Shown: positions 46,274 to 56,769, counted from the first letter of the stretch. The stretch is 64,000 nucleotides of DNA from Neptunomonas antarctica (GCF_001305295.1 NZ_LJSI01000026.1:124001-188000), one strand, 5' to 3'. Notes: generated by a model not told the origin, from the sequence alone. Made by a program: numbers and translations.

Positions 46274-47002
46274 TCAAAAATGCCATTTAAGCAGTAGAGA
46301 TGGATTACGTTCATCCACTCCATTGATACCGAATTTATTGTTCCAGTATGCATACTCCACACCGACATACACCGGCGCTTTGGAGCCGAGAAGCTTGCCG
46401 GCATTCCATTTCAACTGTGAGGTAAAGTTCATTTCACTGGCATGATCAGAGGCGGAAGTACTCCAATCAATGAAACCATCGTAGAGGAATTCAGCACTGC
46501 CAACAGAGAACGGTGCAGCAAAGGACACCGACAATTGTTCATCGCTATCTTTATTACCATTATTTACGTGGTAAACATTAGCATTAACATAGCTAAAGCC
46601 AGGGACATCTAACTTCATACCCACACCGAACAGAAAGTTATCAAAGCCACCGAACTTGTCACTTTTACCTTCCCATTGACCCGCAAGAAGCACGTCTTTA
46701 ACCGGCCCAACGGAAAGATCTAATCCCGTTAAGTAATTAAGACTCACACGTGGTCCAAACTCAAAATAAGTTTCACGGGTTGAGTCATCGGATACAGAAC
46801 GATCGATGAATAAAAAAGTATCTCCCCAGCTATGGCCGCTGGCGTGCTCAAAGGTCACAACCTGACGTTTATTATCACCGACTTCGTAGTCGCTACCTTT
46901 GAGGTAACTAACGCTGAAATTACTCCAAAGCTGATTTGCTGAAGCACCGCCCGAGATCAATATGCCTGTAAGAGCCAATGCAACTGTTGTTTTTAACTTC
47001 AT
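46274..47002 (-). CDS. Tsx-like nucleoside-specific outer membrane channel
   Basis: 242 residues with a signal peptide (cleaved near GGASANQLWSNF) and alternating beta-strands to a C-terminal Phe (LLLKWHF), as in outer membrane barrels. NQLWSNFSVSYLKGSDYE, FEHASGHSWGDTFLFIDRS and YFEFGPRVSLNYLTG are as in Tsx-family channels. It probably lets nucleosides or purine bases enter, fitting the purine genes to the right. Its own 3' neighbour is the IS remnant. Confidence 0.82.
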   Translation of the reverse strand: MKLKTTVALALTGILISGGASANQLWSNFSVSYLKGSDYEVGDNKRQVVTFEHASGHSWGDTFLFIDRSVSDDSTRETYFEFGPRVSLNYLTGLDLSVGPVKDVLLAGQWEGKSDKFGGFDNFLFGVGMKLDVPGFSYVNANVYHVNNGNKDSDEQLSVSFAAPFSVGSAEFLYDGFIDWSTSASDHASEMNFTSQLKWNAGKLLGSKAPVYVGVEYAYWNNKFGINGVDERNPSLLLKWHF

Positions 47003-47140
47003 GGGTGTTTACCTTCGTTTATTATATTTTTATTTTTTTAATCGGCACAAAACCTTATCAACCTATTCAGGCTGATATTTCAGACGTCCATTCAACTGGT
47101 TTTCAATACTGGTTTTTGCAATAAAAGGCACAGCACTCAG

Positions 47141-48490
47141 TCATATTGAGTTTGCTAACTTACGTGCCAGTTTTTTCTGACGCTCTATTAAAGCGTTGAT
47201 ATCAAAATTCAGAATTTCACCATCCACAACTCTCCATTGTCCCGCAACCATAACCCGGTCCGCCTGATTTGCCCCACAAAGAACCAGCGCGGCAAGAGGA
47301 TCGCCAGCACCGGCAAAACGCAGCTCATCCAGTTTGAACAATGCAAAATCCGCTTGTTTATCGACGGCAATAGAACCGATATCCTCACGCCCAAGACATC
47401 GAGCCGAGCCCGCAGTGGCCCAGGATAATACCTTCTGATGAGTAATATCATTTGCGCTATAACGTAAGCGCTGTAAGAGAAAGGCCTGGCGAACTTCTTG
47501 AATCATATTCGAGCCATCATTCGATGCTGATCCGTCGACACCCAGCCCTACAGGGCTTCCCGCCTTTTCCAAATCAAGCGTTGGGCATAACCCTGATGCA
47601 AGCAGCATATTTGACGATGGGCAATGACAGATCCCAGTCCCGGCTTCACCCAGACGACGAATTTCATCTTGATTAAAATGAATGCCATGGGCCAGCCAGA
47701 CTTTATCACTCAACCAACCGACCTTTTCCAGATAATCCAGCGGTCGAAGACCAAACATCTTGATACAAAAATCAGTTTCATCATGCGTTTCAGCCAGATG
47801 GGTGTGCAGTCTAACGCCATGCTTTTTAGCCAAGTCCGCACTTGCACGCATTAATGCTTCGCTCACTGAAAAAGGTGAGCACGGTGCAAGTGCCACCTGA
47901 GTCATAGCACCCTCTTCTGCCTGATGATAACGCTGAATCAAACGCTCACTATCAGCAAGAATAGTATCCTCGTCCTGTACCGTTGTTTGCGGGGGAAGCC
48001 CGCCATCATCCTCTCCCAGACTCATTGACCCACGAGTAAGATGCACCCGCATGCCCAATTTCCGGGCTTGCTCCATCTGAATGTCGATGGCGTTCTCCAG
48101 CCCTTCAGGAAACAAATAATGATGATCACTGGCCGTTGTACAACCCGAAAGTAATAATTCTGACAGCGCAACCTGAGTCGACACCTCTATCATCTCCTCC
48201 CCTAAGCGAGCCCACACAGGGTAAAGACTCTTTAACCAGGGAAACAGCGCCTTATTTAGTGCCTGAGGGTATGCCCGGGTCAGCGTTTGATAGAAGTGAT
48301 GATGACTATTAATAAGGCCGGGCAACATAACATGCTCACGGGCATCAAATATCTGGTCCACAGGATGTTCGGGTTGCTCCCCAACCGCTAACACTTCAAC
48401 AATACGCTGGCCTTCAATAACGACGCCACCGGCGTAGCTGCTATCCAATGTTGCTAATGGCGTTTTAATCCAGATTCGTGCGCTATTCAA
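47141..48490 (-). CDS. 8-oxoguanine deaminase (amidohydrolase)
   Basis: 449 residues, subgroup of amidohydrolases with guanine- and hydroxyatrazine-type deaminases. Metal site HHHF in PGLINSHHHFYQTLTRAYPQAL, then LHTHLAETHDE, LAHGIHFNQDEI and GLGVDGSASNDGSNMIQEVRQAFLL. This set fits 8-oxoguanine deaminase, which makes urate directly; hydroxyatrazine ethylaminohydrolase is the nearest alternative. The context of xanthine dehydrogenase and guanine deaminase supports the purine role. Confidence 0.85.
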   Translation of the reverse strand: MNSARIWIKTPLATLDSSYAGGVVIEGQRIVEVLAVGEQPEHPVDQIFDAREHVMLPGLINSHHHFYQTLTRAYPQALNKALFPWLKSLYPVWARLGEEMIEVSTQVALSELLLSGCTTASDHHYLFPEGLENAIDIQMEQARKLGMRVHLTRGSMSLGEDDGGLPPQTTVQDEDTILADSERLIQRYHQAEEGAMTQVALAPCSPFSVSEALMRASADLAKKHGVRLHTHLAETHDETDFCIKMFGLRPLDYLEKVGWLSDKVWLAHGIHFNQDEIRRLGEAGTGICHCPSSNMLLASGLCPTLDLEKAGSPVGLGVDGSASNDGSNMIQEVRQAFLLQRLRYSANDITHQKVLSWATAGSARCLGREDIGSIAVDKQADFALFKLDELRFAGAGDPLAALVLCGANQADRVMVAGQWRVVDGEILNFDINALIERQKKLARKLANSI

Positions 48491-48760
48491 CGTCTGTTCC
48501 CCAGGAAATTTGATTAATTAAAAGATAAATGAATACCAACATACTGTCTACATTATGCGTTATTTATTGTATCCATATTGTGAAATTAAAGTTCACACTA
48601 AATATAAATGATTCATAAAATACGAATTTAAACAGCTCCGTATGATGGCTATTAGTTGAAACCACACCCAATACTTCTCAATTTTAATTCAAAAAAGCAG
48701 CTTTAGTTAACTCAGTTTTAGAAATCACAGACGAGAATAAAGAAACAAGTAAAATAATGT

Positions 48761-48770
48761 ATGTATACAA
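48761..48770. promoter_or_regulatory. Predicted GntR operator (ATGTATACAA)
   Basis: One base from the palindrome TTGTATACAA that recurs in the purine block. Confidence 0.5.
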
Positions 48771-49004
48771 AAAAAAACGAAAGTAGACACAAACTTCTCT
48801 AACAATAAGACGAAACTCTTTTTTACCTTCCAGGCGGCAATAGAAGCTTTTCCAGGACGCAAAGATTAAAATACCAGCCCGAATATAACGGCTCTGAATT
48901 ACCGTCCAATATCGCCGCCATCACAACGACCTTCGGGTAATTCGGTAAATTCTGACACCTGATAATATTTAACTTGACTTACGGGTCAGGTTTTATTTTA
49001 ATGA

Positions 49005-49014
49005 TTGTATACCA
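49005..49014. promoter_or_regulatory. Predicted GntR operator upstream of xdhA (TTGTATACCA)
   Basis: One mismatch to TTGTATACAA, 37 bases before the xdhA start, where a repressor could block initiation. Confidence 0.5.
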
Positions 49015-49051
49015 AATTTAGCCAAAATAAATACAAAACAGGAGGTCTGCC

Positions 49052-50572
49052 TTGATTAAGTTCTTGCTCAATCAGCAACTGCAGGTAGAAGCGTCTATAG
49101 ACCCGAACATGACTGTGCTGAACTACTTACGCACGCATGCAGCAAAGACAGGCACTAAAGAGGGCTGCGCCTCGGGTGACTGTGGCGCCTGCACTGTTGT
49201 TGTCGGCGAGCTCATAACGGACGAACATGGCGACCAGATTAGCTATATAAGCATTAACTCCTGCCTGACCTTTATCTCCGCCCTGCATGGCAAGCAACTG
49301 ATCAGCGTCGAAGACCTTAAACAAGGTAATCAACTCCATCCGACACAACAGGCGATGGTTGACTGCCATGGCTCACAGTGCGGTTTCTGTACGCCCGGTT
49401 TTGTCATGTCGATGTTCGCTTTAGGTAAAAACATTGCTAGCCCGAATAAACAACAGATCGAGGAAGCGCTTTCAGGCAACCTGTGCCGTTGCACCGGTTA
49501 TCGCCCTATCGTTGATGCAGCTAAACAGATGTACGACGTTAAAGAACAGGATCAATTCGACCGCCAACAACAGCAAACCATTGAGCGTCTGCGTCAGTTG
49601 CAGATAGATGATATGCCTCAGCTCAGCAACGGCAATAAGCAGGTATTCAATCCACGCAGCACAGACGAGCTGGCGGAATTACTGAGCGCCAACCCTACTG
49701 CTCGTTTAGTGGCTGGCGGTACCGATCTGGCCTTAGAAGTCACCCAGTTTCATCGCGAACTCAACACACTTATCTACGTCGGCGATATCGCCGCGCTGAA
49801 ACAGGTTGAGGTATTTTACGATCGCATCGAACTAGGTGCCGCCGCATCTTTAACCTCTTGTTACCAGGCGCTGACTGACGACTACCCCGATTTCGGTGCA
49901 CTACTACACCGCTTTGCGTCACTACAGATTCGTAACCAGGGCACGCTGGGCGGCAACATAGCTAACGCCTCACCCATTGGCGATTCGCCACCGGCACTGA
50001 TAGCACTCAATGCACAGGTGGTACTGCGTCAAGGGAGCCACAGCCGGACTATCCAGCTGGAAGACTACTTCATCGATTATAAGAAGACCGCACAACAACC
50101 GGCCGAGTTTATCGAGAAGGTTATTGTGCCGCGTGCTAACGGCAATCACAGCTTTCGCAGCTACAAGATATCCAAGCGCATCGACGATGACATCTCGGCG
50201 GTGCTGGGCTGCTTTAACCTGACGCTGAAAGACGGCGTTATTGAGGAGGCGCGTATCGCCTTCGGCGGCATGGCTGCCATTCCCAAACGTGCCAGCCACT
50301 GTGAAGCGGTGCTAACTGGCGCACCCTGGAATATGGACACCATCACCCAGGCACGCGAGGCACTGGCACAAGATTTCAGCCCAATCTCAGATTTTCGCGC
50401 CTCTAAGGAATACCGGATGCTGACCGCCAGCAATATGCTGATCCGTTACTTTATCGAGATCGAAAACCCTGATGCGGATAGCCGTGTTATGGACATTACC
50501 GAGACAGACAGATCCGTGGTCGGACATTACACCCCAGCACAAGACTCAACGGGAGGCAGCACGCATGTCTGA
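49052..50572 (+). CDS. xdhA: Xanthine dehydrogenase small subunit (2Fe-2S and FAD)
   Basis: 506 residues starting at a TTG; the strong AGGAGGT 7 bases before it and the ferredoxin start IKFLLNQQLQVEAS right after it decide this start. Two 2Fe-2S sites are visible: GCASGDCGACTVV with NSCLTF, and CGFCTPGFVMS with GNLCRCTGYRPI. The FAD domain follows (LVAGGTDLALEV, TLGGNIANASPIGDSPPALIALNA). It carries electrons from the Mo site in XdhB to NAD. It overlaps xdhB by 8 bases. Confidence 0.95.
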   Translation: MIKFLLNQQLQVEASIDPNMTVLNYLRTHAAKTGTKEGCASGDCGACTVVVGELITDEHGDQISYISINSCLTFISALHGKQLISVEDLKQGNQLHPTQQAMVDCHGSQCGFCTPGFVMSMFALGKNIASPNKQQIEEALSGNLCRCTGYRPIVDAAKQMYDVKEQDQFDRQQQQTIERLRQLQIDDMPQLSNGNKQVFNPRSTDELAELLSANPTARLVAGGTDLALEVTQFHRELNTLIYVGDIAALKQVEVFYDRIELGAAASLTSCYQALTDDYPDFGALLHRFASLQIRNQGTLGGNIANASPIGDSPPALIALNAQVVLRQGSHSRTIQLEDYFIDYKKTAQQPAEFIEKVIVPRANGNHSFRSYKISKRIDDDISAVLGCFNLTLKDGVIEEARIAFGGMAAIPKRASHCEAVLTGAPWNMDTITQAREALAQDFSPISDFRASKEYRMLTASNMLIRYFIEIENPDADSRVMDITETDRSVVGHYTPAQDSTGGSTHV

Positions 50573-53006
50573 TAATCACGGCTCTTCACCTCACTTAAAA
50601 GCACTGACTCAGGAAGAGATGCTGGTACTGGCTAAACAGGATCTAAAAACCGGCGTCGGGCGCAGCGTTAAACACGAAAGTGCCGCTAAGCAGGTCAGTG
50701 GCGAAGCTATCTATGTCGACGATCGACTGGAGTTTCCGAATCAGCTGCACGTCTATGCCCGCCTATCTGACTGTGCCCATGCGCGCATCACCAAAATTGA
50801 TGTCGGCCCCTGCTACGATTTCCCCGGCGTCGCTATCGCGATCACCGCTGCGGATGTGCCCGGCCAGCTCGATATCGGTGCCGTTCTGCCTGGCGACCCG
50901 CTACTGGCCGACGGCAAGGTCGAGTTTTATGGCCAACCGATACTCGCGGTTGCCGCCAGCGATCATGAAACCGCACGCAAAGCCGCTATGGCAGCGATTA
51001 TCGAGTATGAAGCACTCGACGCCGTACTGTCAGTCGAAGAGGCGCTCAAGCAAGAACTGTATGTCAGCGAACCACACAGCCACCAGCGCGGTGATTCGCA
51101 GACAGCACTGGCCAACGCCCGCCACACGATAAGCGGCAGCGTACATATCGGTGGCCAGGAACACTTCTATCTCGAAACCCAGGTCTCGTCGGTAATCCCG
51201 ACCGAAGACGGCGGTATGATCGTCTACACCTCGACCCAAAACCCTACCGAAGTGCAGAAGCTGGTCGCCGAAGTACTCGGTGTTGCCTTCAACAAAATCC
51301 AGATCGACATGCGCCGCATGGGAGGTGGCTTTGGCGGTAAGGAAACGCAAGCAGCCGGCCCGGCCTGCATGGCCGCCGTGGTGGCCAGGCTGACGGGCCG
51401 CCCGACCAAGATGCGCCTGCCGCGCATGGAAGACATGCTGATGACCGGTAAGCGTCATCCTTTCTTCAATCAGTATCAGGTGGGTTTCGATGATAATGGT
51501 CGTATCACCGGCTGTGAGATGAAACTGGCCGGCAACTGCGGCTACTCGCCCGACCTGTCGAATTCGATCATCGATCGCGCGATGTTCCACGCCGATAACG
51601 GCTATTATCTGGGTGATGCCAGCATCACGGGTTATCGCTGTAAAACTAACACCGCATCCAACACCGCTTACCGTGGCTTCGGCGGCCCGCAAGGGATGAT
51701 CATGCCCGAAATCATCATGGATGAGATAGCGCGCCACCTCGGCAAAGATCCGTTAGAAGTGCGTAAGCACAACCTCTACAACGGCATGCACGGCATTAAC
51801 GGCTTTGGTCAGCCACTCACGCCCGAAGACGCTGGCCGCGATACCACCCATTATTACCAACCAGTGGAAGACAACCTGCTGCCGGAGATGATAGCCGAGC
51901 TGGAAGCCAGCAGCGACTATCACAAGCGCCGTGCAGAGATCCGCGCCTACAACTCCAGCAGTCCTATCCTGAAGAAAGGCCTGTCGCTGACGCCGGTCAA
52001 ATTCGGCATCTCGTTCACCGCCACCTTCCTCAACCAGGCCGGTGCCTTGATCCACATCTACACCGATGGCAGCATCCACCTTAACCACGGTGGCACTGAG
52101 ATGGGCCAGGGTCTCAATACTAAGGTGGCGCAAATAGTCGCCGAAGAGTTTCAGGTCGATATCGACAATATACAGATCAGCGCAACCGATACCGACAAAG
52201 TGCCGAATACCTCACCCACCGCCGCCTCATCAGGTACCGATCTGAACGGTAAAGCCGCCCAAAATGCGGCAATAATTATCAAGCAGCGTTTAGTCGACTT
52301 TGCGGTACGCCACTTCAATGTGAGCCCGGAGGATGTCAGCTTTGCCAACAACTACGTGCTGATTCGTGATCAGATCATGGCCTTTGCTGACTTTATCCAG
52401 TTGGCCTATTTCAACCAGATTTCGCTATCGAGCACCGGTTTCTACCGCACGCCTAAGATCTATTACGACCGCGATAACGCGCGTGGCCGGCCCTTCTACT
52501 ACTTCGCCTATGGAGTGTCTTGCTCAGAAGTGGTGATCGATACCCTGACCGGTGAATACAAGATTCTACGCGCCGACATACTCCACGATGTCGGTGCCTC
52601 GCTCAACCCGGCTATCGATATAGGCCAGGTCGAAGGCGCCTTTGCGCAAGGTGTGGGCTGGCTAACATCTGAGGAATTGGTATGGAACGACAAGGGCCGC
52701 TTGATGACATCCGGACCGGCCAGTTACAAGATTCCCGCCATCGCCGATATGCCGGTCGACTTCCGGGTCAAACTGGTCGAGAACCGCAAGAACACAGAGG
52801 ATACTGTGTTTCATTCCAAGGCCGTCGGTGAGCCGCCGTTTATGCTCGGAATCTCGGTATTCTGCGCCATCAAAGATGCCATCGCCAGCCTGGCAGGTTA
52901 CCAGATCAGCCCCCAGCTGGACGCTCCAGCGACACCCGAGCGAGTATTGTGGGCGGTCGAAGCACTGAAGACGAAAAGCGATACCAAAACGGGAGCCATC
53001 TTATGA
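50565..53006 (+). CDS. xdhB: Xanthine dehydrogenase molybdopterin subunit
   Basis: 813 residues from the ATG at 50565 (GGGAGG upstream); the longer frame to 50472 lies inside xdhA. Mo-cofactor domain marks include YVDDRLEFPNQLHVYARLSDCAHARI, MRRMGGGFGGKET, AYRGFGGPQG, GTEMGQGLNTKVAQI and KAVGEPPFMLGISVF, the last with the catalytic Glu. It hydroxylates hypoxanthine and xanthine to urate. Overlaps xdhC by 4 bases. Confidence 0.96.
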   Translation: MSDNHGSSPHLKALTQEEMLVLAKQDLKTGVGRSVKHESAAKQVSGEAIYVDDRLEFPNQLHVYARLSDCAHARITKIDVGPCYDFPGVAIAITAADVPGQLDIGAVLPGDPLLADGKVEFYGQPILAVAASDHETARKAAMAAIIEYEALDAVLSVEEALKQELYVSEPHSHQRGDSQTALANARHTISGSVHIGGQEHFYLETQVSSVIPTEDGGMIVYTSTQNPTEVQKLVAEVLGVAFNKIQIDMRRMGGGFGGKETQAAGPACMAAVVARLTGRPTKMRLPRMEDMLMTGKRHPFFNQYQVGFDDNGRITGCEMKLAGNCGYSPDLSNSIIDRAMFHADNGYYLGDASITGYRCKTNTASNTAYRGFGGPQGMIMPEIIMDEIARHLGKDPLEVRKHNLYNGMHGINGFGQPLTPEDAGRDTTHYYQPVEDNLLPEMIAELEASSDYHKRRAEIRAYNSSSPILKKGLSLTPVKFGISFTATFLNQAGALIHIYTDGSIHLNHGGTEMGQGLNTKVAQIVAEEFQVDIDNIQISATDTDKVPNTSPTAASSGTDLNGKAAQNAAIIIKQRLVDFAVRHFNVSPEDVSFANNYVLIRDQIMAFADFIQLAYFNQISLSSTGFYRTPKIYYDRDNARGRPFYYFAYGVSCSEVVIDTLTGEYKILRADILHDVGASLNPAIDIGQVEGAFAQGVGWLTSEELVWNDKGRLMTSGPASYKIPAIADMPVDFRVKLVENRKNTEDTVFHSKAVGEPPFMLGISVFCAIKDAIASLAGYQISPQLDAPATPERVLWAVEALKTKSDTKTGAIL

Positions 53007-53833
53007 GCAGCAACTGGATCAGCGCATTAGCCCAGCTCGAGCAGGACGGCACCCCGGCGGTGATGATCACCGTGGTCGAGGAGAAAGGTTCTACCCCGCG
53101 TAACGCGGGTGCCAAGATGGTCGTCAGCGCACAGGCGCAATTCGATACCATCGGCGGTGGTCACCTGGAGCACAAGGCAATTAAGATCTGCCGCCAGCTA
53201 CTCGAAGAAGGACGAACCCAGCCACGCCTGGAGCGTTTCTCGCTCGGTGCTAGTTTAGGTCAGTGTTGTGGGGGTGCCACCACTCTATTATTCGAACCTC
53301 TGGGGACTAATATCGTTCAGGTCGCGCTCTTCGGAGCCGGTCATGTGGGGCGCGCCTTAGCCCCAATTTTGGCTACCCTGCCCTGCCGCGTACGTTGGAT
53401 CGATTCACGCGATGACGAGTTTCCCGGCACTATCCCCGAAGGAGTCGACAAGATAGTCAGCGAATTCCCGGTCGATGAGATCGCAGACATGCCCGCTAAT
53501 AGCTACTTTATCGTTATGACTCATAACCACCAGCTCGATCAGGAGCTGACCGAGGCCATCCTGAAACGAGGCGACTTCGGCTACTACGGTCTGATCGGTT
53601 CACACACCAAACGTAAAAAGTTCGAACACCGCCTCAAAGCCAAAGGCTTTAGCGATGAGCAACTCGAACGCATGACCTGCCCGATGGGGGTTGCCGCCGT
53701 CAAAGGTAAGTTACCGGCTGAGATCGCGATCTCTGTCGCAGCTGAGGTCATCGCCACGTACAACGCTGCTTTTGGGCGTCAGAAAGAGCGCACACCCTTA
53801 GAAACAGCCGTTATTGAACGACTAGCGATTTAA
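53003..53833 (+). CDS. xdhC: XdhC, molybdenum cofactor insertion/sulfuration factor
   Basis: 276 residues from the ATG at 53003. XdhC/CoxI domain (VEEKGSTPRNAGAKMVV, IGGGHLEHKAI, LGQCCGG) and Rossmann-like C-terminal domain (VALFGAGHVGRALAPIL ... YYGLIGSHTKRKKFEHRL). XdhC binds the sulfurated Mo cofactor and delivers it to XdhB. Coupled to xdhB by ATGA. Confidence 0.94.
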   Translation: MSSNWISALAQLEQDGTPAVMITVVEEKGSTPRNAGAKMVVSAQAQFDTIGGGHLEHKAIKICRQLLEEGRTQPRLERFSLGASLGQCCGGATTLLFEPLGTNIVQVALFGAGHVGRALAPILATLPCRVRWIDSRDDEFPGTIPEGVDKIVSEFPVDEIADMPANSYFIVMTHNHQLDQELTEAILKRGDFGYYGLIGSHTKRKKFEHRLKAKGFSDEQLERMTCPMGVAAVKGKLPAEIAISVAAEVIATYNAAFGRQKERTPLETAVIERLAI

Positions 53834-53895
53834 GCGTGCATTAAGCCTGCTACTTACAAAAACAAGCACTCGCTAAGACAGAGAGACATCTGAAC

Positions 53896-55209
53896 ATGAC
53901 CCCTACTATTCACGCTCATCGCTCTGCCCTGATTCATAGCCTGGGCGACCCGACCGAAACCGGCATAGAAAAGTCTTTTGAGTATTTTGAAGACGGACTG
54001 CTAATAATCGAAGAGGGTCGTATCGTCGCTGTCGGTGACGCACAAACCTTACTCTCGTCGTTGCCTGCAGACGCCAGCGTGACCGAGCACAGCAACAGCC
54101 TGCTCTGCCCTGGCTTTATCGATACCCATATTCACTACCCTCAGACGGGAATGATCGCCTCTTACGGAGAGCAGTTGCTCGACTGGCTGGAAAATTACAC
54201 CTTTCCCACGGAGCAACACTTCAAAGACAAAGAGCATGCAGCCAGCGTTGCAGAGGTCTTTCTGAACGAACTGCTACGCAACGGCACCACCACCGCGCTG
54301 GTATTCGGCACGGTTCACCCTGAATCGGTCGATGCTTTCTTCGAAGCCGCCGAACAACGCGACCTGCGCATGATCGCCGGCAAGGTGATGATGGATCGCA
54401 ACGCACCTGACTATCTCACCGATACTCCGCAATCCAGCTACCACGACAGTAAGGTCCTGATCGAACGCTGGCATGGTAAGAGACGACTTCACTACGCCGT
54501 CACCCCACGTTTTGCACCGACCAGCAGCCCCGAACAACTCGCGCTGGCAGGCCAACTGCTGAGCGAGTATCCCGGGCTGTATATGCATACCCACCTGTCT
54601 GAAAACAAAGACGAAATCGAGTGGGTAAAAGCGCTATTTCCGGAGCGTAGCAGTTATCTGGATGTCTACGACCACTACAAACTACTGGGTGAGCGTTCCA
54701 TCTTCGCTCACGGCGTACACCTCTGCGATACGGAGTGCCAACGACTCGCGGACACCGATTCGGCCATCGCTTTTTGCCCTACCTCGAACCTGTTTCTTGG
54801 CAGCGGTCTGTTCAATCTGCCCAAGATGGAGTCGTACAAGATCAAGGTCGGCCTGGGCACCGATGTCGGCGCCGGCACCAGCTTTTCAATCCTGCAGACC
54901 CTCAACGAAGCTTACAAAGTGATGCAGCTGCAGCAGCACAAACTCAACCCGTTTAAATCACTCTATCTGGCTACGCTGGGCGGTGCACGGGCACTCAAAC
55001 TGGAGACTAAAATCGGCAATTTCGAAGCCGGTAAAGAAGCTGATTTCGTAGTGCTGGATTACAACGCGACGCCACTGATGAGCTACCGCCTGGAGCACGC
55101 TAAAAATATTGAGGAGCGCCTGTTTGTCATGATGACACTAGGCGATGACCGTGCAATCAAAGAAACCTTCGCCATGGGACGCTCGGTTCATCAGCGTGAC
55201 GCTAACTAG
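53896..55209 (+). CDS. guaD: Guanine deaminase
   Basis: 437 residues. Zinc amidohydrolase with LLCPGFIDTHIHYPQTGMIASYGEQLLDWLENYTFPTE, MHTHLSENKDEI, FAHGVHLCDTE and the Asp in GLGTDVGAGTS. It deaminates guanine to xanthine for XdhAB. It follows xdhC after 62 bases, so it is probably in one operon. Confidence 0.95.
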   Translation: MTPTIHAHRSALIHSLGDPTETGIEKSFEYFEDGLLIIEEGRIVAVGDAQTLLSSLPADASVTEHSNSLLCPGFIDTHIHYPQTGMIASYGEQLLDWLENYTFPTEQHFKDKEHAASVAEVFLNELLRNGTTTALVFGTVHPESVDAFFEAAEQRDLRMIAGKVMMDRNAPDYLTDTPQSSYHDSKVLIERWHGKRRLHYAVTPRFAPTSSPEQLALAGQLLSEYPGLYMHTHLSENKDEIEWVKALFPERSSYLDVYDHYKLLGERSIFAHGVHLCDTECQRLADTDSAIAFCPTSNLFLGSGLFNLPKMESYKIKVGLGTDVGAGTSFSILQTLNEAYKVMQLQQHKLNPFKSLYLATLGGARALKLETKIGNFEAGKEADFVVLDYNATPLMSYRLEHAKNIEERLFVMMTLGDDRAIKETFAMGRSVHQRDAN

Positions 55210-55341
55210 CCCGACTGCATTAGCGTGATTAAGACAGCCGATCTGAGGACCGTATCTCGCTTCCATAAATTGAAACACCCTGTAATGAAGAGCCATCATA
55301 AAAATAACGGCTCTCATAAATTCAACTGAGGAGTAAACGTT

Positions 55342-56703
55342 GTGGATAGCACTCAACAAAAACAAAACGCTTCATACAACCAGAGCCAATCTCAACCCCA
55401 ATCCCAGCGCGGATTACTCGACCGTTTTTTCAAACTCAGCGAACACAAAACCAACATTAAAACCGAGTTAGTCGCTGGACTCACCACTTTCATTACCATG
55501 GGTTACATCATTTTCGTAAACCCTAATATCATGGCCGATGCCGGCATGGATCACGGTGCTGCTTTTGTCGCCACTTGTCTCGGTGCCGCGCTCGGCTGTT
55601 TCCTGATGGGTTTATACGCCAACTGGCCGGTCGGCCTGGCACCTGGCATGGGCCTCAACGCCTTCTTTACCTACACAGTCGTCGGGGAAATGGGTTACAA
55701 GTGGGAAGTCGCTCTGGGGGCGGTCTTTATCTCGGGTGTTATCTTTGCCATCCTCAGTATCTGGAAGGTGCGCGAGTGGCTGCTCAATAGTATTCCGATG
55801 AGTATGCGTTTCGCCATGACCGCTGGAGTCGGTCTGTTCCTCGGCCTTATCGGCCTGAAAACAGCCGGTATCGTGGTCGATAACTCAGCCACCCTACTGT
55901 CGATGGGTTCCTTCACGGAGCCTCGCACCCTGCTCGCCGCCGTCTGCTTCCTGATGATCGCGTCACTGTCCTACCACAAAGTCTTTGGCGCGGTATTTGT
56001 CAGCATTCTGGCCGTAACTTTTGCGGGATGGGGCATGGGCTTAGTCGAATACCACGGCATTATGTCGATGCCGCCGAGCATTGCTCCCACCTTGTTGGCA
56101 CTCGACATCAGCGGCGCGATGGAAGTCGGCATGATCAGCGTAATCCTGGCGTTCCTGTTCGTGAACATGTTCGATACCGCCGGCACTCTGATGGGTGTTG
56201 CCACTAGCGCTAACCTGGTCCGCAAAGATGGCTACATCGAAAATATGAGCAAAGCGCTGAAAGCAGACAGTACCTCTAGTGTTTTTGGTGCCCTGTTTGG
56301 TTGCCCGCCCGTGACCAGCTATATCGAAAGTGCCGCCGGTGTTGCTGCCGGTGGTCGTACAGGACTGACGGCAGTCACCATTGGCTTGCTATTTGTTGCG
56401 GCAATGTTCCTCGCCCCTCTGGCTGGAATGATTCCGGCCTACGCTACTGCTGGCGCATTGATCTACGTAGCGATGCTAATGATGACAGGTCTGAAACATA
56501 TCGATTGGGATGACATCACCAACACCATCCCTGCTATCATCATGGTCATTATGATGCCGCTGACCTTCTCGATCGCCAATGGTGTAGCGATGGGCTTTGT
56601 CACCTTTACTGTACTGAAACTCTGCTCAGGCAAGAGCAGTGAAATTTCATTGAGCATCTATGCCCTTACTGCCATATTTATCGGTAAGTTTATTTTCTTG
56701 TAA
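55342..56703 (+). CDS. NCS2-family purine permease (AzgA/GhxP type)
   Basis: 453 residues from a GTG with GGAG upstream; an ATG-started version would lose the N-terminal part. About 12-14 membrane helices, with FKLSEHKTNIKTELVAGLTTFITMGYIIFVNPNI, GLAPGMGLNAFFTYTVV and VTSYIESAAGVAAGGRTGLTAV of COG2252. It imports guanine, hypoxanthine or related bases by proton symport, feeding GuaD and Xdh. A terminator follows. Confidence 0.92.
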   Translation: MDSTQQKQNASYNQSQSQPQSQRGLLDRFFKLSEHKTNIKTELVAGLTTFITMGYIIFVNPNIMADAGMDHGAAFVATCLGAALGCFLMGLYANWPVGLAPGMGLNAFFTYTVVGEMGYKWEVALGAVFISGVIFAILSIWKVREWLLNSIPMSMRFAMTAGVGLFLGLIGLKTAGIVVDNSATLLSMGSFTEPRTLLAAVCFLMIASLSYHKVFGAVFVSILAVTFAGWGMGLVEYHGIMSMPPSIAPTLLALDISGAMEVGMISVILAFLFVNMFDTAGTLMGVATSANLVRKDGYIENMSKALKADSTSSVFGALFGCPPVTSYIESAAGVAAGGRTGLTAVTIGLLFVAAMFLAPLAGMIPAYATAGALIYVAMLMMTGLKHIDWDDITNTIPAIIMVIMMPLTFSIANGVAMGFVTFTVLKLCSGKSSEISLSIYALTAIFIGKFIFL

Positions 56704-56725
56704 CTGATCCAAACACAACACTCGC

Positions 56726-56750
56726 GGCCCTCCCTACGAGGGCCTTTTTT
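56726..56750 (+). terminator. Terminator after the purine permease
   Basis: GGCCCTC (56726-56732) pairs with GAGGGCC (56738-56744), followed by T6. Confidence 0.85.
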
Positions 56751-56769
56751 GGTTTAAGAGGACACCCGC

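Larger units (their letters stand above)
48491..49051. other. AT-rich regulatory gap between divergent purine genes
   Basis: 561 bases. It holds two copies of a TTGTATACAA-like site (48761 and 49005) and a weaker TTGTATCCAT at 48568. I saw no riboswitch-like core and no gene. Confidence 0.55.

Noticed and set aside
48491-49051. Purine riboswitch before xdhA
   Set aside because: I could not find the conserved purine aptamer core or paired loops; palindromic operator sites explain the region better.
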